A stretch of 57,185 nt of DNA from an uncultured Eubacterium sp. (GCA_947384955.1 CANDJC010000007.1:1-57185), one strand, 5' to 3'; positions 44,967-53,744 are shown, numbered from the stretch's first letter. Notes: generated from the sequence alone by a model not told the origin. Numbers and translations are program-made.

Positions 44967-46142
44967 TTATTCAGCCGCATTTGCAATGGCATCTGCCAGC
45001 GCTTCCAAATCTGCCATATTTTCTTCTTTCAGCGTAGATTTAATCGTAACCACCGGTTCTACAATCGACACATTTTTCATTGTTTCCAGAATTGCCTTCA
45101 TAGTCCTTGCAGCTGTCGGCCCCCAGGAACCGTTTTCCAGAATACCAACCGTACGTTTCTGATAAGCCTTGCTCTGCAGATGATGCAGAAAATCCTGCAT
45201 GCACGGGAATACCCCGCCGTCATAGCTTGCAGCCGCCAGAATCATCCGGTCATAGCGGAATGCATCCTCAATCACCTCTGCCATATCCTCTCTTGCAAGG
45301 TCGCTGACAACAACCTTTTCCACACCCTTTTCACGCAGCATTTCTCCCAGCTTTTCAGCGGCTTTTGCCGTATTTCCGTGAATCGAAGCATATGCTACAA
45401 GCACGCCTGTATTCTCCGGCTTATAGCTGCTCCATGTATCATACAGGCCAGTGTAATAGTCCAGATTTTCCTTCAGAATCGGACCGTGCAGCGGACAAAT
45501 CATTGCAATATCAAGTCCCGCAGCCTTTTTCAAAAGCGCCTGCACAGAAGCACCGTATCTTCCTACAATATTAAAATAATACCGTCTGGCTTCGCATGCC
45601 CAGCCTTCGTCATCCTCTGCATCCATAGCCCCGAACTTTCCAAAGCCGTCTGCAGAAAACAGAATCTTCTCGCTGCTTTCATAAGTCACCATAACCTCCG
45701 GCCAGTGAACCATCGGAGCCATATAAAAGTTCAGTGTATGAGAACCGAGCGAAAGTGAATCTCCTTCCTTTACAACATGCGTCCGGCCTTCCAGACTGAT
45801 ATCGAAAAACTGAGGCAGCATATTAAAAGTCTTTGCATTTCCTACAATCACAGCATCCGGATACAGCTCCATCAGCCTGCCAATGCTGCCTGCATGGTCC
45901 GGCTCTAAATGCGAAATAACAAGATAATCCACCTTTCTGCCGCCTAACGCTGCCTGTAAATTCTGCTCCCATTCCTTCATGCCTCTGGCATCTACCGTAT
46001 CCATCAGCGCTGTTTTTTCATCTAAAATCAAATATGAATTATAAGTCACACCGTCCGGCACTACGTACTGGCTCTCAAATAAGTCAATCTCTCTGTCGTC
46101 TACACCAATGTATTTAATGGAATCTGAAATTGTTACCTGCAT
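44967..46142 (-). CDS. Flavodiiron protein (FprA family, A-type flavoprotein)
   Basis: A 391-residue enzyme that reduces oxygen to water (or nitric oxide to nitrous oxide) in anaerobes. The N-terminal metallo-beta-lactamase domain has the di-iron ligands in HLEPDH (His78, Glu80, Asp82), His146 in MVHWP, Asp165 in SADGFG and His219 in CPLHGP. The C-terminal flavodoxin domain starts about residue 247 (VLVAYASIHGNTAKAAEK) and binds FMN. No extra rubredoxin domain is attached, so it takes electrons from a separate protein. It has its own promoter at 46276-46304 and a GGGAG site. It is a housekeeping oxygen-protection gene. Confidence 0.96.
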   Translation of the reverse strand: MQVTISDSIKYIGVDDREIDLFESQYVVPDGVTYNSYLILDEKTALMDTVDARGMKEWEQNLQAALGGRKVDYLVISHLEPDHAGSIGRLMELYPDAVIVGNAKTFNMLPQFFDISLEGRTHVVKEGDSLSLGSHTLNFYMAPMVHWPEVMVTYESSEKILFSADGFGKFGAMDAEDDEGWACEARRYYFNIVGRYGASVQALLKKAAGLDIAMICPLHGPILKENLDYYTGLYDTWSSYKPENTGVLVAYASIHGNTAKAAEKLGEMLREKGVEKVVVSDLAREDMAEVIEDAFRYDRMILAAASYDGGVFPCMQDFLHHLQSKAYQKRTVGILENGSWGPTAARTMKAILETMKNVSIVEPVVTIKSTLKEENMADLEALADAIANAAE

Positions 46143-46275
46143 AATTTTTCTCCCTTCTTCTTTATCCGCATTTTAAAATAACTATGTATACATTTTCTCT
46201 GTACACTGTATTTTCAGGCGGTTCTTTCTGAGTTAAAATATCTGGCATATTTGCCTGTATATCTGCATGGCTTAT

Positions 46276-46304
46276 AGTATAACCTATACATGCGTGTTTT
46301 TCAA
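46276..46304 (-). promoter_or_regulatory. Promoter of the flavodiiron gene
   Basis: A -35 box TTGAAA (46304-46299) and a -10 box TATACT (46281-46276) on the minus strand with a 17-bp spacer. The leader to the start codon is about 125 bases. Confidence 0.7.
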
Positions 46305-46381
46305 ACATTTTCTGGGAGAAATTCTGCATTTCTGTTACGGGTTATAACAACCTGGCTGGGGGAGGGGGAGTTTGGATACGC

Positions 46382-46625
46382 GGACGCCGGGAGAGGGGCG
46401 CTGCCAGGTATTCCCGGAGCCGCTCCAGAATGTTAAGAATCCCTAGGCATTCTGCATTTACGCTGTGGCCCCGGACGGACGCGGCACCTGGTTCGCCCTG
46501 GCCTGCAGCCAGCAGCTAAAGGTGCCGCTGCGGCTTCGCCGCCTGGTTATTGTGCAGAATGCCAAGGGATTCTAAACATTCTTCCAATGCTCCGGGAATA
46601 CCTGGCAGCACCCCTCTCCCGGCTG
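46382..46625 (-). repeat. Hairpin element copy C (complete, reverse orientation)
   Basis: A 244-bp reverse copy. Outer arms 46386-46420 and 46589-46623 pair over 35 bases; the single non-Watson-Crick pair is G-U when the forward-orientation strand is read as RNA and C-A on the other strand. The inner arms carry a compensating change (GGCATT/AATGCC) where copy B has AGCATT/AATGCT. Core and flank motifs match copies B and D. Confidence 0.8.
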
Positions 46626-47135
46626 GTTTTCGAAAAATGTTACATGAAACAATTTGCTGTACGTTTACAGGCTATTTCAGTTTCTGCATATTTTTGTAAA
46701 AATCCAAACTATATAGAGTATTTAGTGTTAGCTGCACAATCTATATATGGCAGGGAATCACAAATTTACAGACTGGTAAACATAGTATAAACTTCTGACG
46801 GAAGTTTACTGTCCGCCTGCCATATAAAAATTACCACTGCGATTACTAATTTTCACACCAAATTTTCAAATACCAGACCAGTATTACATGTTTTCTCGCC
46901 CAACTTTCAAATACTAGACCAATATTACTAATTTTCCCGCCCAACTCTCTAATACCAGACAGATGATGAAAAGATGCGCTGACTTTCTGCAGCATTGGAG
47001 GAATTTTCAAAATCCAGACGCATATTGCATATTTTCTCGCCGAACTTTCAAAACCTGACAGATATTCCATATTTCCACGCCAAACTTTCAAAACCTGACA
47101 GATATTCCACATTTCCACGCTGAACTTTCAATAAC
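46626..47135. other. Spacer between hairpin elements C and D, with a 40-bp tandem array
   Basis: The first 190 bases resemble the A/B spacer at 104-357. From about 46846 to 47135 lie five to seven degenerate units of about 40 bp built around TTTTCTCGCCNAACTTTCAAANNCCAGAC. Inside the array, 46961-47005 is a decayed fragment like the left arm of element D (AAGATG, GCTG, CATTGGAGGAAT). The last unit runs directly into element D. Units abut with no unique spacers, so this is not a CRISPR. No gene is supported in the 1.36 kb between 46143 and 47503. Confidence 0.7.
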
Positions 47136-47381
47136 CAGCCGGGTGACGGGAAGATGTGCTGGCTTCCCGCGACATTGGAGGAATGTTTAGAATCCCTTAG
47201 CTTTCTGCTCAATAACCAGGCGGCGAAGCCGCAGCGGCACCTTTAGCTGCTGGCTGCAGGCCAGGGCGAACCAGGTGCCGCGTCCGTCCGGAGCCACAGC
47301 GTAAATGCAGAATGCTTAGGGATTCTTAACATTCCGGAGCCGGAGCCGGAAGCCAGCACATCTTCCCGTCACCCGGCGTCC
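47136..47381 (+). repeat. Hairpin element copy D (complete)
   Basis: A 246-bp forward copy from CAGCCGG to CCGGCGTCC. The outer arms 47138-47167 and 47348-47377 pair perfectly over 30 bases. They share the first 17 bases with copy B (GCCGGGTGACGGGAAGA) and then differ from it with pairing kept. The core is nearly identical to B apart from a few changes. Confidence 0.8.
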
Positions 47382-47503
47382 GAGCAGCCAATCCCCTCCC
47401 CCACACACAAAAAAAAATTAAGCCCTCCTTAAGCCACGCAAAATCTCCCCCTAAGCTAAAAGACCTATCCTAATATCATCAAAAAAACAACAGGAGGGTC
47501 CCT

Positions 47504-48394
47504 ATGGAACTACAGTTAAATCACTTATGCAAAAAATACAGCACAGGCAATGCTGTCAGCGATGTATCCGCCTCTTTCTCTGCCGGCGTATACGGCTTAT
47601 TAGGCGCCAACGGAGCCGGCAAAACCACCCTGATGCGAATGATATGCGGCATTTTAAAGCCTTCTTCAGGCAGTGTCCGGCTAAACGGAAAAACAATTGA
47701 AGAACTGGGCGAACACTACTATGCCCAGCTTGGATATCTGCCGCAGGATTCCTGTTTCTATCCTGACTTCACAGGAAAGGAATTTCTGTGGTACATGTCA
47801 GCGGTAAAAGGACTTGAAAAAAGAAATGCAAAGTCACGCATAAAAGAACTTTTACACATGGTAAATCTGACCGGTGCGGCAGACAAAAAAATCAGTTCCT
47901 ACTCTGGCGGCATGAAGCGCCGGTTAGGAATTGCCCAGGCGGAGCTGAATCATCCGTCCATACTCATTTTAGACGAGCCCACCGCCGGATTAGACCCGAA
48001 AGAGCGGGTACGTTTCCGCAATCTTATATCTGACATTGCAAAAGAAAAGATTGTCATCCTTTCTACCCATATTGTTTCAGACGTTTCTTATACTGCAGAT
48101 ACGATACTTCTTATGAAACAGGGGCAGCTTCTGCTGCAGGAGCCGATGGACTCGGTAACAGACCTGATTCAGGGCAAAGTATGGGAAGTCTTTGCCGATT
48201 CACAAAAAGCGGAGCAGTACAGCAGAGAATTCAGTGTCGTAAATCTGCACCACGAAAACAGCTTTGTCCGTCTGCGCATCGTTGCCGATACCGCACCGTC
48301 AGCCGATGCCCGCACCGTGCAGCCGGGCCTGGAAGATTTGTTTTTATATTATTTCGGAGAGGAAGGGAAAAGCTCAAATGAACACATTGATTAA
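47504..48394 (+). CDS. ABC transporter ATP-binding protein
   Basis: A 296-residue ABC ATPase. Walker A is GANGAGKT (34-41), the Q-loop region is YLPQDSCFY, the signature is SSYSGGMKRR, Walker B is ILILDEPTAGLDP and the switch histidine is in LSTHIVSD. The C-terminal 80 residues are divergent. It energises the ABC-2 type membrane protein encoded by the overlapping next gene. Export of a peptide, lipid or drug is the family role; the substrate is unknown. The ATG has AGGAGGGT seven bases upstream. Confidence 0.94.
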   Translation: MELQLNHLCKKYSTGNAVSDVSASFSAGVYGLLGANGAGKTTLMRMICGILKPSSGSVRLNGKTIEELGEHYYAQLGYLPQDSCFYPDFTGKEFLWYMSAVKGLEKRNAKSRIKELLHMVNLTGAADKKISSYSGGMKRRLGIAQAELNHPSILILDEPTAGLDPKERVRFRNLISDIAKEKIVILSTHIVSDVSYTADTILLMKQGQLLLQEPMDSVTDLIQGKVWEVFADSQKAEQYSREFSVVNLHHENSFVRLRIVADTAPSADARTVQPGLEDLFLYYFGEEGKSSNEHID

Positions 48395-49613
48395 ATACGA
48401 ATATTTAAAAATTCTGCGCAGGAAATCAACACTGATAGTAATGGCAGCAAGTCTTATACTGACCGCATTTCTTTTCGGCCTGCCCGTCCTGCAGTATCAG
48501 ACATACAGCCAGGATGGAGTAATCAAAGGCAGCCAGGGCATCGCTTATGATAAAAAGCTGGCTGAGGCACTGGCCGTTCCTCTGACAGAAGAATACATTG
48601 CCAAAACCATCCGCGAATATCAGAAATTATTTGAAAATCCAAAAAATATCGGATACGACGGAGACGAAACATTTTTAATTGGTGACGCTTACTGGAATTT
48701 TGCCGCTCCGAGGGAAAAACTGCTGAATCTGCTCGCAGCAAATTACGATGCCCCGGGCGAAATCACAGGTTTAAGCAGACTGCTGAAGCTGGATATGACG
48801 GACGGAGCAGATTTTTACCAAACAAGAAATGCCAAAATTGAAACACTGTTAAATACACCGTCGCGGGAATTATCCGATACTCAGAAATCCTACTGGCGCA
48901 GAATGAACAGCCGCACAGATACCCCTTTTGAATACGGTTATTTCGGAGGATGGGAAATTCTTTTAAACAGCCTTGAGCTTCTTATATTTGCACTGCTCAG
49001 TGTCTGTATCGCGTCTGCTCCCGTATTTTCAGGAGAATATCAGTCTGGAACAGATGCTGTAATTTTGTGCGGAAAGTATGGCAGGACAAAGCTGATTTCA
49101 GCAAAAATCATAGCTGCGCTGCTGTTTAGCATATCCGCTTTTACGCTCCATGTAATCACAGCTTTCGGACTTGTGCTTGCCGCTTTTGGCACAGACGGCT
49201 GGAATCTTCCGCTGCAGACTGCGGGAACTTCGATACCGTATCCGTATACATTTCTGCAGGCTGCATTCATCAGTCTGGGCGTGATTTACCTGGTGCTGCT
49301 TGCAATGACTGGACTGACGCTGTTCCTTTCCGCAAACATGAAAAGTCCGTATACCGTACTAATCGTACTCGTACCGGTTCTTTTTCTTCCGATGTTCCTG
49401 ACTCCGAACGGAACAGCCGGTATTTATAATCTGACACTGTTCCTGCTTCCGTATCGTGCGGCTATGCCGGAAATCAGCAAATATATTACGTATCAGTTCG
49501 GGGGTATGGCTGCTGATGTGCTGACAGTCAGAGCTGTTTTGTATACTGCATTCACAGTGGTATTTCTGCCGCTTGCCAGGGCTGGATTTCGAAAACATCA
49601 GGTTTCCGCTTAA
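48378..49613 (+). CDS. ABC-2 type transporter permease
   Basis: A 411-residue membrane protein. The N-terminal helix (LIVMAASLILTAFLFGLPVL) is followed by an extracellular domain of about 180 residues and then five or six membrane segments from about residue 205, a layout typical of ABC-2 exporters. The ATG at 48378 (MNTLIKYEYLKILRRKS) overlaps the ATPase gene by 17 bp and has GGAAGGGAAAAG upstream. It should form the export channel with that ATPase. A hairpin at 49651-49681 follows. Confidence 0.88.
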   Translation: MNTLIKYEYLKILRRKSTLIVMAASLILTAFLFGLPVLQYQTYSQDGVIKGSQGIAYDKKLAEALAVPLTEEYIAKTIREYQKLFENPKNIGYDGDETFLIGDAYWNFAAPREKLLNLLAANYDAPGEITGLSRLLKLDMTDGADFYQTRNAKIETLLNTPSRELSDTQKSYWRRMNSRTDTPFEYGYFGGWEILLNSLELLIFALLSVCIASAPVFSGEYQSGTDAVILCGKYGRTKLISAKIIAALLFSISAFTLHVITAFGLVLAAFGTDGWNLPLQTAGTSIPYPYTFLQAAFISLGVIYLVLLAMTGLTLFLSANMKSPYTVLIVLVPVLFLPMFLTPNGTAGIYNLTLFLLPYRAAMPEISKYITYQFGGMAADVLTVRAVLYTAFTVVFLPLARAGFRKHQVSA

Positions 49614-49650
49614 AAAGGATTGCCAGACATACTGTTCCGAAAACTGAAAT

Positions 49651-49681
49651 ACGCAGCCCATCCGCGCTGAATGGGCTGCGT
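49651..49681. terminator. Possible terminator between converging genes
   Basis: A strong hairpin, ACGCAGCCCAT against ATGGGCTGCGT, between the ABC-2 permease (ends 49613) and the TPR protein (ends 49695). No clear T-run follows on either strand, so its activity as a terminator is uncertain. Confidence 0.45.
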
Positions 49682-49694
49682 TCCTGAAGCATTA

Positions 49695-50174
49695 TTAATG
49701 TGATGCATTTTCTTCTGTACAGTATAATAAAAAATCCTGTTCCATAATCTCTTCTATACTTTGATTCATATCTGACTGCCTGCTCCAGCAGAAAATGTTT
49801 TTTCCAAATGAATACAGCGATTTTGCTTCCTGTATATTCCCGCGTTTCATCCGCAGGATAGACAATTGCATGACTAATTCCGGCATTGCATAAATAGCTC
49901 CAGTCCCGCAGCACCTTTTCAGTCCCTGCATAAGTACGCGGTAAGCTTCTTCATAATAGCCAGTCTGACGAAGCGCATTTCCCATATTGCAGCTTATCAC
50001 AGGCAGCAGCACGCTGTAATTTTCCGGGCTGCTCTGTATGCCGTGGTATAATTCATCCCAAATCTGGTAAGATAAGTCCCAAAGTCCCAGTTCAAAATAA
50101 TTTACGGCTACATTGTTTAATGTTTTGATGTCCAGTTCTTTATCTGATGACATCAGAAGCTGGTAATAAAACAT
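49695..50174 (-). CDS. TPR-like protein resembling the C-terminal half of an XRE regulator
   Basis: A 159-residue all-helical protein with TPR-like helix pairs (NVAVNYFELGLWDLSYQIW, NMGNALRQTGYYEEAYRVL, QLSILRMKRGNIQEAKSLY). This repeat pattern is usual in the C-terminal part of Gram-positive XRE/Rgg-like regulators, but no helix-turn-helix domain precedes it. Either it is a stand-alone peptide-binding or anti-regulator protein, or the N-terminal part was lost. The ATG at 50174 has AAAGGAG twelve bases upstream. Its promoter lies in a perfectly duplicated 124-bp segment. It converges on the ABC exporter, which it might help regulate. Confidence 0.65.
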   Translation of the reverse strand: MFYYQLLMSSDKELDIKTLNNVAVNYFELGLWDLSYQIWDELYHGIQSSPENYSVLLPVISCNMGNALRQTGYYEEAYRVLMQGLKRCCGTGAIYAMPELVMQLSILRMKRGNIQEAKSLYSFGKNIFCWSRQSDMNQSIEEIMEQDFLLYCTEENASH

Positions 50175-50206
50175 GGTTACCCCCTCTCCTTTATGTAAAT
50201 GCTTCA

Positions 50207-50235
50207 TATATATTATTGTAGTATAACTCTGTCAA
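50207..50235 (-). promoter_or_regulatory. Promoter of the TPR-like gene
   Basis: A consensus -35 box TTGACA (50235-50230) and a -10 box TATATA (50212-50207) on the minus strand with a 17-bp spacer. A second TTGACA lies 15 bp further upstream (50250-50245). The -35 boxes are repeated in the second 124-bp copy, where the -10 position reads TATTGT. Confidence 0.65.
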
Positions 50236-50457
50236 ATCAAAAAGTGTCAAGCTGACCCCTTTTAACGTCAATTTGTACGCTTTGTGTTATCACGCAGAAA
50301 AAAGCAGCATACCAAAAATCTATATCTGCAACAATATTATTGTAGTATAACTCTGTCAAATCAAAAAGTGTCAAGCTGACCCCTTTTAACGTCAATTTGT
50401 ACGCTTTGTGTTATCACGCAGAAAAAAGCAGCATACCAAAAATCTATATCTGCAACA
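50210..50457. repeat. Perfect tandem duplication of 124 bp
   Basis: Bases 50210-50333 are repeated at 50334-50457 with no difference that I can see. The unit carries the TTGACA boxes of the minus-strand TPR gene promoter. It fills the gap between that gene and hpf; no gene lies within it. Confidence 0.92.
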
Positions 50458-50562
50458 ATTTTCACAAGAAATTTACAGATTTCACTATGAAAACTATTCA
50501 ATTTATGCTACAATCATAACAGAGTTAGCCATAACTTTAGTAAAAAATGAAGGGGTGATGAT

Positions 50563-51093
50563 ATGCGCATAACAATCAGCGGCAAAAATCTAGACATCAC
50601 AGAGGGTCTGCGCTCTGCAGTGGAGGAAAAACTGACTCGGCTGGAGAAATATTTTACACCTGATACAATTGTGAATGTTACACTCAGCGTAACAAAGAAG
50701 CGTTATCAGAAAATGGAAGTCACCATACCGGTAAAGGGACATATCATTCGTGCAGAACAGGAAAGCAATGATATGTATGTCACGATTGACCTGGTGGAAG
50801 AGGTCATTGAAGCACAGCTGAAAAAATACCGTCAGAAACTGGTAAGCCAGCAGCAGGCTTCCGGTAATTTTAAACAGGAATTCATCGATGCTGAATCGTC
50901 CGACGAAGAAGAGGTTCAGATTATCCGTTCCAAAAAATTCGGAATGAAACCGATGTTCCCGGAAGATGCATGTGTACAGATGGAATTATTAGGGCATAGT
51001 TTTTATGTATTCCGAAATGCTGAAAGTGATGAAGTAAACGTTGTATACAAAAGAAAAGACGGTAACTACGGCCTGATTGAAGCCGACAATTAA
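50563..51093 (+). CDS. hpf: Ribosome hibernation promoting factor, long form
   Basis: A 176-residue protein. The N-terminal RaiA/HPF domain (about 1-100; MRITISGKNLDITEGLRSAVEEKLTRLEKYF is the start) binds the 30S subunit, and the C-terminal domain (about 118-176; IIRSKKFGMKPMFPEDACVQMELLGHSFYVFRN) dimerises to join two ribosomes into 100S particles in slow growth. This long form is standard in Firmicutes. It is a single-gene unit with AAGGGGTG before the ATG and a terminator at 51160-51192. Confidence 0.96.
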   Translation: MRITISGKNLDITEGLRSAVEEKLTRLEKYFTPDTIVNVTLSVTKKRYQKMEVTIPVKGHIIRAEQESNDMYVTIDLVEEVIEAQLKKYRQKLVSQQQASGNFKQEFIDAESSDEEEVQIIRSKKFGMKPMFPEDACVQMELLGHSFYVFRNAESDEVNVVYKRKDGNYGLIEADN

Positions 51094-51159
51094 AAACGGG
51101 CATAAATACATAATCTTTTATTCAAAACCATTCTTGCAAATCTTAAACAAAATATACAG

Positions 51160-51192
51160 ATGACACAGTCTTTTTAACGGCTGTGTCATTTT
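51160..51192 (+). terminator. Terminator of hpf
   Basis: Arms ATGACACAG and CTGTGTCAT, extended by GTC/GGC pairing, followed by TTTTC on the plus strand. It lies 66 bp after the hpf stop, between two converging genes. Confidence 0.75.
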
Positions 51193-51209
51193 CTGATTCC
51201 AGTCTCCAT

Positions 51210-52271
51210 TTAAGTTCCGAGAAAAAACCGTAAAACAGGCATTCTCTTTACGATTTCATATATCAAAAACGCTGCAATAGACGAAATCAATACAATCAGT
51301 AAAAACTGCCCTGCAACACCAATTGGTAATTTCAAGACGAAAAAACCTGCCACTGCCAGAATTGGCATATGGAGAATATAAACAGGAAAAGACGACTGGG
51401 TGAAATAAATGCTGACCCGGTTATGAAAGTTCAGCTTTGTCTGCCCGATGCCAAGCAGCATAAGTATTCCCATCCAGCCATAGAAAATATAGAGTCCCGT
51501 CATCCAGACGTTTCGGATATTTTCAAAACAGTACAGATAAGTGTACAGACCGCCTGACAGGCCCCAAACCGCCAGACTGACAAACTGGTACTGCTGCAGC
51601 TTTTGCAGAACACTTTCTTCCGAAAGGATATAGTATCCGGACAAAAACAGCATCATAAACTGTCCTAAGCTCTTCCCGGCTATATTCAGAACGTACAGGC
51701 AAAGCCACTCTGGTACAGACAGCAGAATGATGAAGAAATAGGAAAGGCTGTCAGCTCTGAATTTCGGTATATACTTCTTCTGCAAGCGGACAATCAGCAG
51801 TGCTGTCATAGAAATAACAAACAAATAAAGCAAAAACCAAAGATGCGCCGGAGTAAAACCTCCATGATATCCTGTTAAATCGGTTATTTTTGTAAAAAAT
51901 AATTTATACTGCTGCCAGTAAGTACCTGTATACCCATTAAAAAATACTTCCGCAGTATAGGTCATGACAGGAACAAGTGCAATCAGTCCGAAGAAAAATG
52001 GAATGGCTAATTTTTTTATCCGCTCCGCAGCAAATTGTCTGTCTGTCCTTTTTAAAAGAGAATATTTACAGCTCATACCTGCAATAGCAAACAATAAGGT
52101 CATATACCATGGATACACAGCAGTTGAAAACACATAAAGAGCAGTGCTTGTGTGTGACCATATGTAAAACCCGCTGTATTCGCCTCCGCTCCAAATCTGT
52201 GCCGCATGGAAAGGAAAAAGCAGCAGGATTGCCAGCCATCTTAAATTATCTATATAATATTTTCTCTCCAT
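51210..52271 (-). CDS. Acyltransferase family 3 membrane protein
   Basis: A 353-residue integral membrane protein with about ten hydrophobic segments. The N-terminal YIDNLRWLAILLLFPFHAAQ carries the histidine typical of acyltransferase-3 enzymes, which move acetyl or succinyl groups onto surface sugars or lipids. The acceptor is unknown. The ATG at 52271 (MERKYYIDN) has AAAGGAG seven bases upstream. No partner gene for glycan synthesis lies nearby; it is followed by a divergent-length gap and a two-component system, all on the minus strand. Confidence 0.88.
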   Translation of the reverse strand: MERKYYIDNLRWLAILLLFPFHAAQIWSGGEYSGFYIWSHTSTALYVFSTAVYPWYMTLLFAIAGMSCKYSLLKRTDRQFAAERIKKLAIPFFFGLIALVPVMTYTAEVFFNGYTGTYWQQYKLFFTKITDLTGYHGGFTPAHLWFLLYLFVISMTALLIVRLQKKYIPKFRADSLSYFFIILLSVPEWLCLYVLNIAGKSLGQFMMLFLSGYYILSEESVLQKLQQYQFVSLAVWGLSGGLYTYLYCFENIRNVWMTGLYIFYGWMGILMLLGIGQTKLNFHNRVSIYFTQSSFPVYILHMPILAVAGFFVLKLPIGVAGQFLLIVLISSIAAFLIYEIVKRMPVLRFFLGT

Positions 52272-52343
52272 TCGTATACTCCTTTGCTGCAATCCTGCAT
52301 ATGCCGGTTTGTTCTTATAATTATAATGTTCTTTTGATATTTT

Positions 52344-53744
52344 TTAAATAGAAATCACAAATTCACTCCTGCATCCAGCCTGGCTTTTTACACTGACGGT
52401 TCCCCCGTGAAGCGTAATAATCTGCTTTGCAATCGCAAGTCCCAGGCCGCTTCCTTCCGGCTTTTCTATCGTGCTGGTTCCTCTGTAATAACGTTCGAAC
52501 AGCCTGGCAAGTTCCGTTTCATCCATGCCTCTGCCGTTGTCGCGGATGGCAATGCAGACATGCTCTTGCTCATTCCGATAAATAGAAATTTTTACAGACG
52601 TATCCGGCGGATTGTGCACCAGCGCATTCATTATGATATTTTGAAGTGCGCGGCGAAATAAATCCGGGTCAAGGCAGACGGAAATTTCCTGGCAGCTGCT
52701 TTCGAATTCCAGACTGCGGCTCGAAAAAGCAGGGTCATTGATGATGTCAATCACCAGCTCTCTCACATATCCCGTGAGCCGGACACGGCGCGGATGATAA
52801 GGGGCCGCGCCGGAATCAAGCTGGTAAGTCAGCTTTAAATCATTCAGCAGTTTTTCCGCATGCGATACATTCTTTAAGATAATTTTCGCGTATTCCTGTA
52901 CGGTTTGTGCGTCTTCTTCCCGATTCCCGGCCAGCAGCTCCGCATATCCTCTGACTGGAGAAAGCGGGGTTTTCAAATCGTGGGTAATATTTGTAATCCA
53001 TTCTCTGCGTACACGGTCCGTCTCTGTTTTTATCCGGTCACTCTGCCTGATTTCACTGTCCATTTGGTTCAGCGCGGTGAAAATACCGCAGAACATGCCC
53101 CTTTCCTTCCGCGGAATATAGACACGCCGGGAGATATTTTGAATCTCACCTGTAATAACCGAAAGCTTTCTGGACAGCCACAGCGTATAACTGAAAATCA
53201 AAATACCAAATACGGCAATAGCACAGACAGCGGCCGATTTTGCGGCGGGCAGCAGCCGGGAAATTTTTTCTCCGTCATAATACAGCATATATTTTCCAAC
53301 CGCATACGGAAACCCAATCAGATAGCAGCATGTCTTTTCCGAATCCTGAAAGCTGCTCACAAAAACAGTATACCCATTTTGATAAGCGCCCGTACCAAGC
53401 GATACCAGCTCCGAAGCAGGGTAATGAACCGGATACGCATCAGGCCTGCGGTAAGAAAATATTTCCTGACCGGATTCATCCAGCACCTGCAGCCATAATC
53501 CATATTCATCCAGCCTTGAAAGCCCAGTCTGATTTATCTGAACGGCCCCGCCCTCAAAATCCATCCATGCCGAAAAACCATTCGTAAACATCTGCGGCCA
53601 GGAAGCCCTGCTGAGTCCGTACGGCTTTGGAATGGAAAATATATAGTAAAACAGGCTGACAGCAGCTGCCGCTGCCAGCAGTATCAAAACAGAAAATACA
53701 GCAAAGGAACACAAAAACGGATTCAGATTTTTCTTATTTTTCAT
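52344..53744 (-). CDS. Sensor histidine kinase (HisKA type)
   Basis: A 466-residue membrane kinase. Two membrane segments (about 12-34 and 168-190) enclose an extracellular sensor of about 130 residues. A linker leads to the dimerisation domain with the phospho-acceptor in NITHDLKTPLSPVRGYAELL, then the ATP domain with NIIMNALVHNP, DNGRGMDETEL and GSGLGLAIAKQI. It overlaps the response regulator gene by 11 bp, so the pair is coupled. The signal is unknown; similar kinases in Firmicutes often sense cell-envelope stress or peptides. Confidence 0.94.
   Translation of the reverse strand: MKNKKNLNPFLCSFAVFSVLILLAAAAAVSLFYYIFSIPKPYGLSRASWPQMFTNGFSAWMDFEGGAVQINQTGLSRLDEYGLWLQVLDESGQEIFSYRRPDAYPVHYPASELVSLGTGAYQNGYTVFVSSFQDSEKTCCYLIGFPYAVGKYMLYYDGEKISRLLPAAKSAAVCAIAVFGILIFSYTLWLSRKLSVITGEIQNISRRVYIPRKERGMFCGIFTALNQMDSEIRQSDRIKTETDRVRREWITNITHDLKTPLSPVRGYAELLAGNREEDAQTVQEYAKIILKNVSHAEKLLNDLKLTYQLDSGAAPYHPRRVRLTGYVRELVIDIINDPAFSSRSLEFESSCQEISVCLDPDLFRRALQNIIMNALVHNPPDTSVKISIYRNEQEHVCIAIRDNGRGMDETELARLFERYYRGTSTIEKPEGSGLGLAIAKQIITLHGGTVSVKSQAGCRSEFVISI

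Noticed and set aside
44667-45758. 363-codon plus-strand open frame
   Set aside because: Its first part is low-complexity Phe/Ser/Cys-rich sequence from the repeat tract and the rest is antisense to the flavodiiron gene.
46846-47135. Possible CRISPR array
   Set aside because: Units are about 40 bp, degenerate and abut each other without unique spacers; no cas genes are in the window.
49651-49681. Strong bidirectional terminator
   Set aside because: The hairpin is strong but no T-run follows on either strand, so it is listed only as possible.
50463-50562. raiA-motif structured RNA upstream of hpf
   Set aside because: Only about 105 bp separate the duplicated segment from the gene, with no recognisable long structured motif; a simple promoter is more likely.
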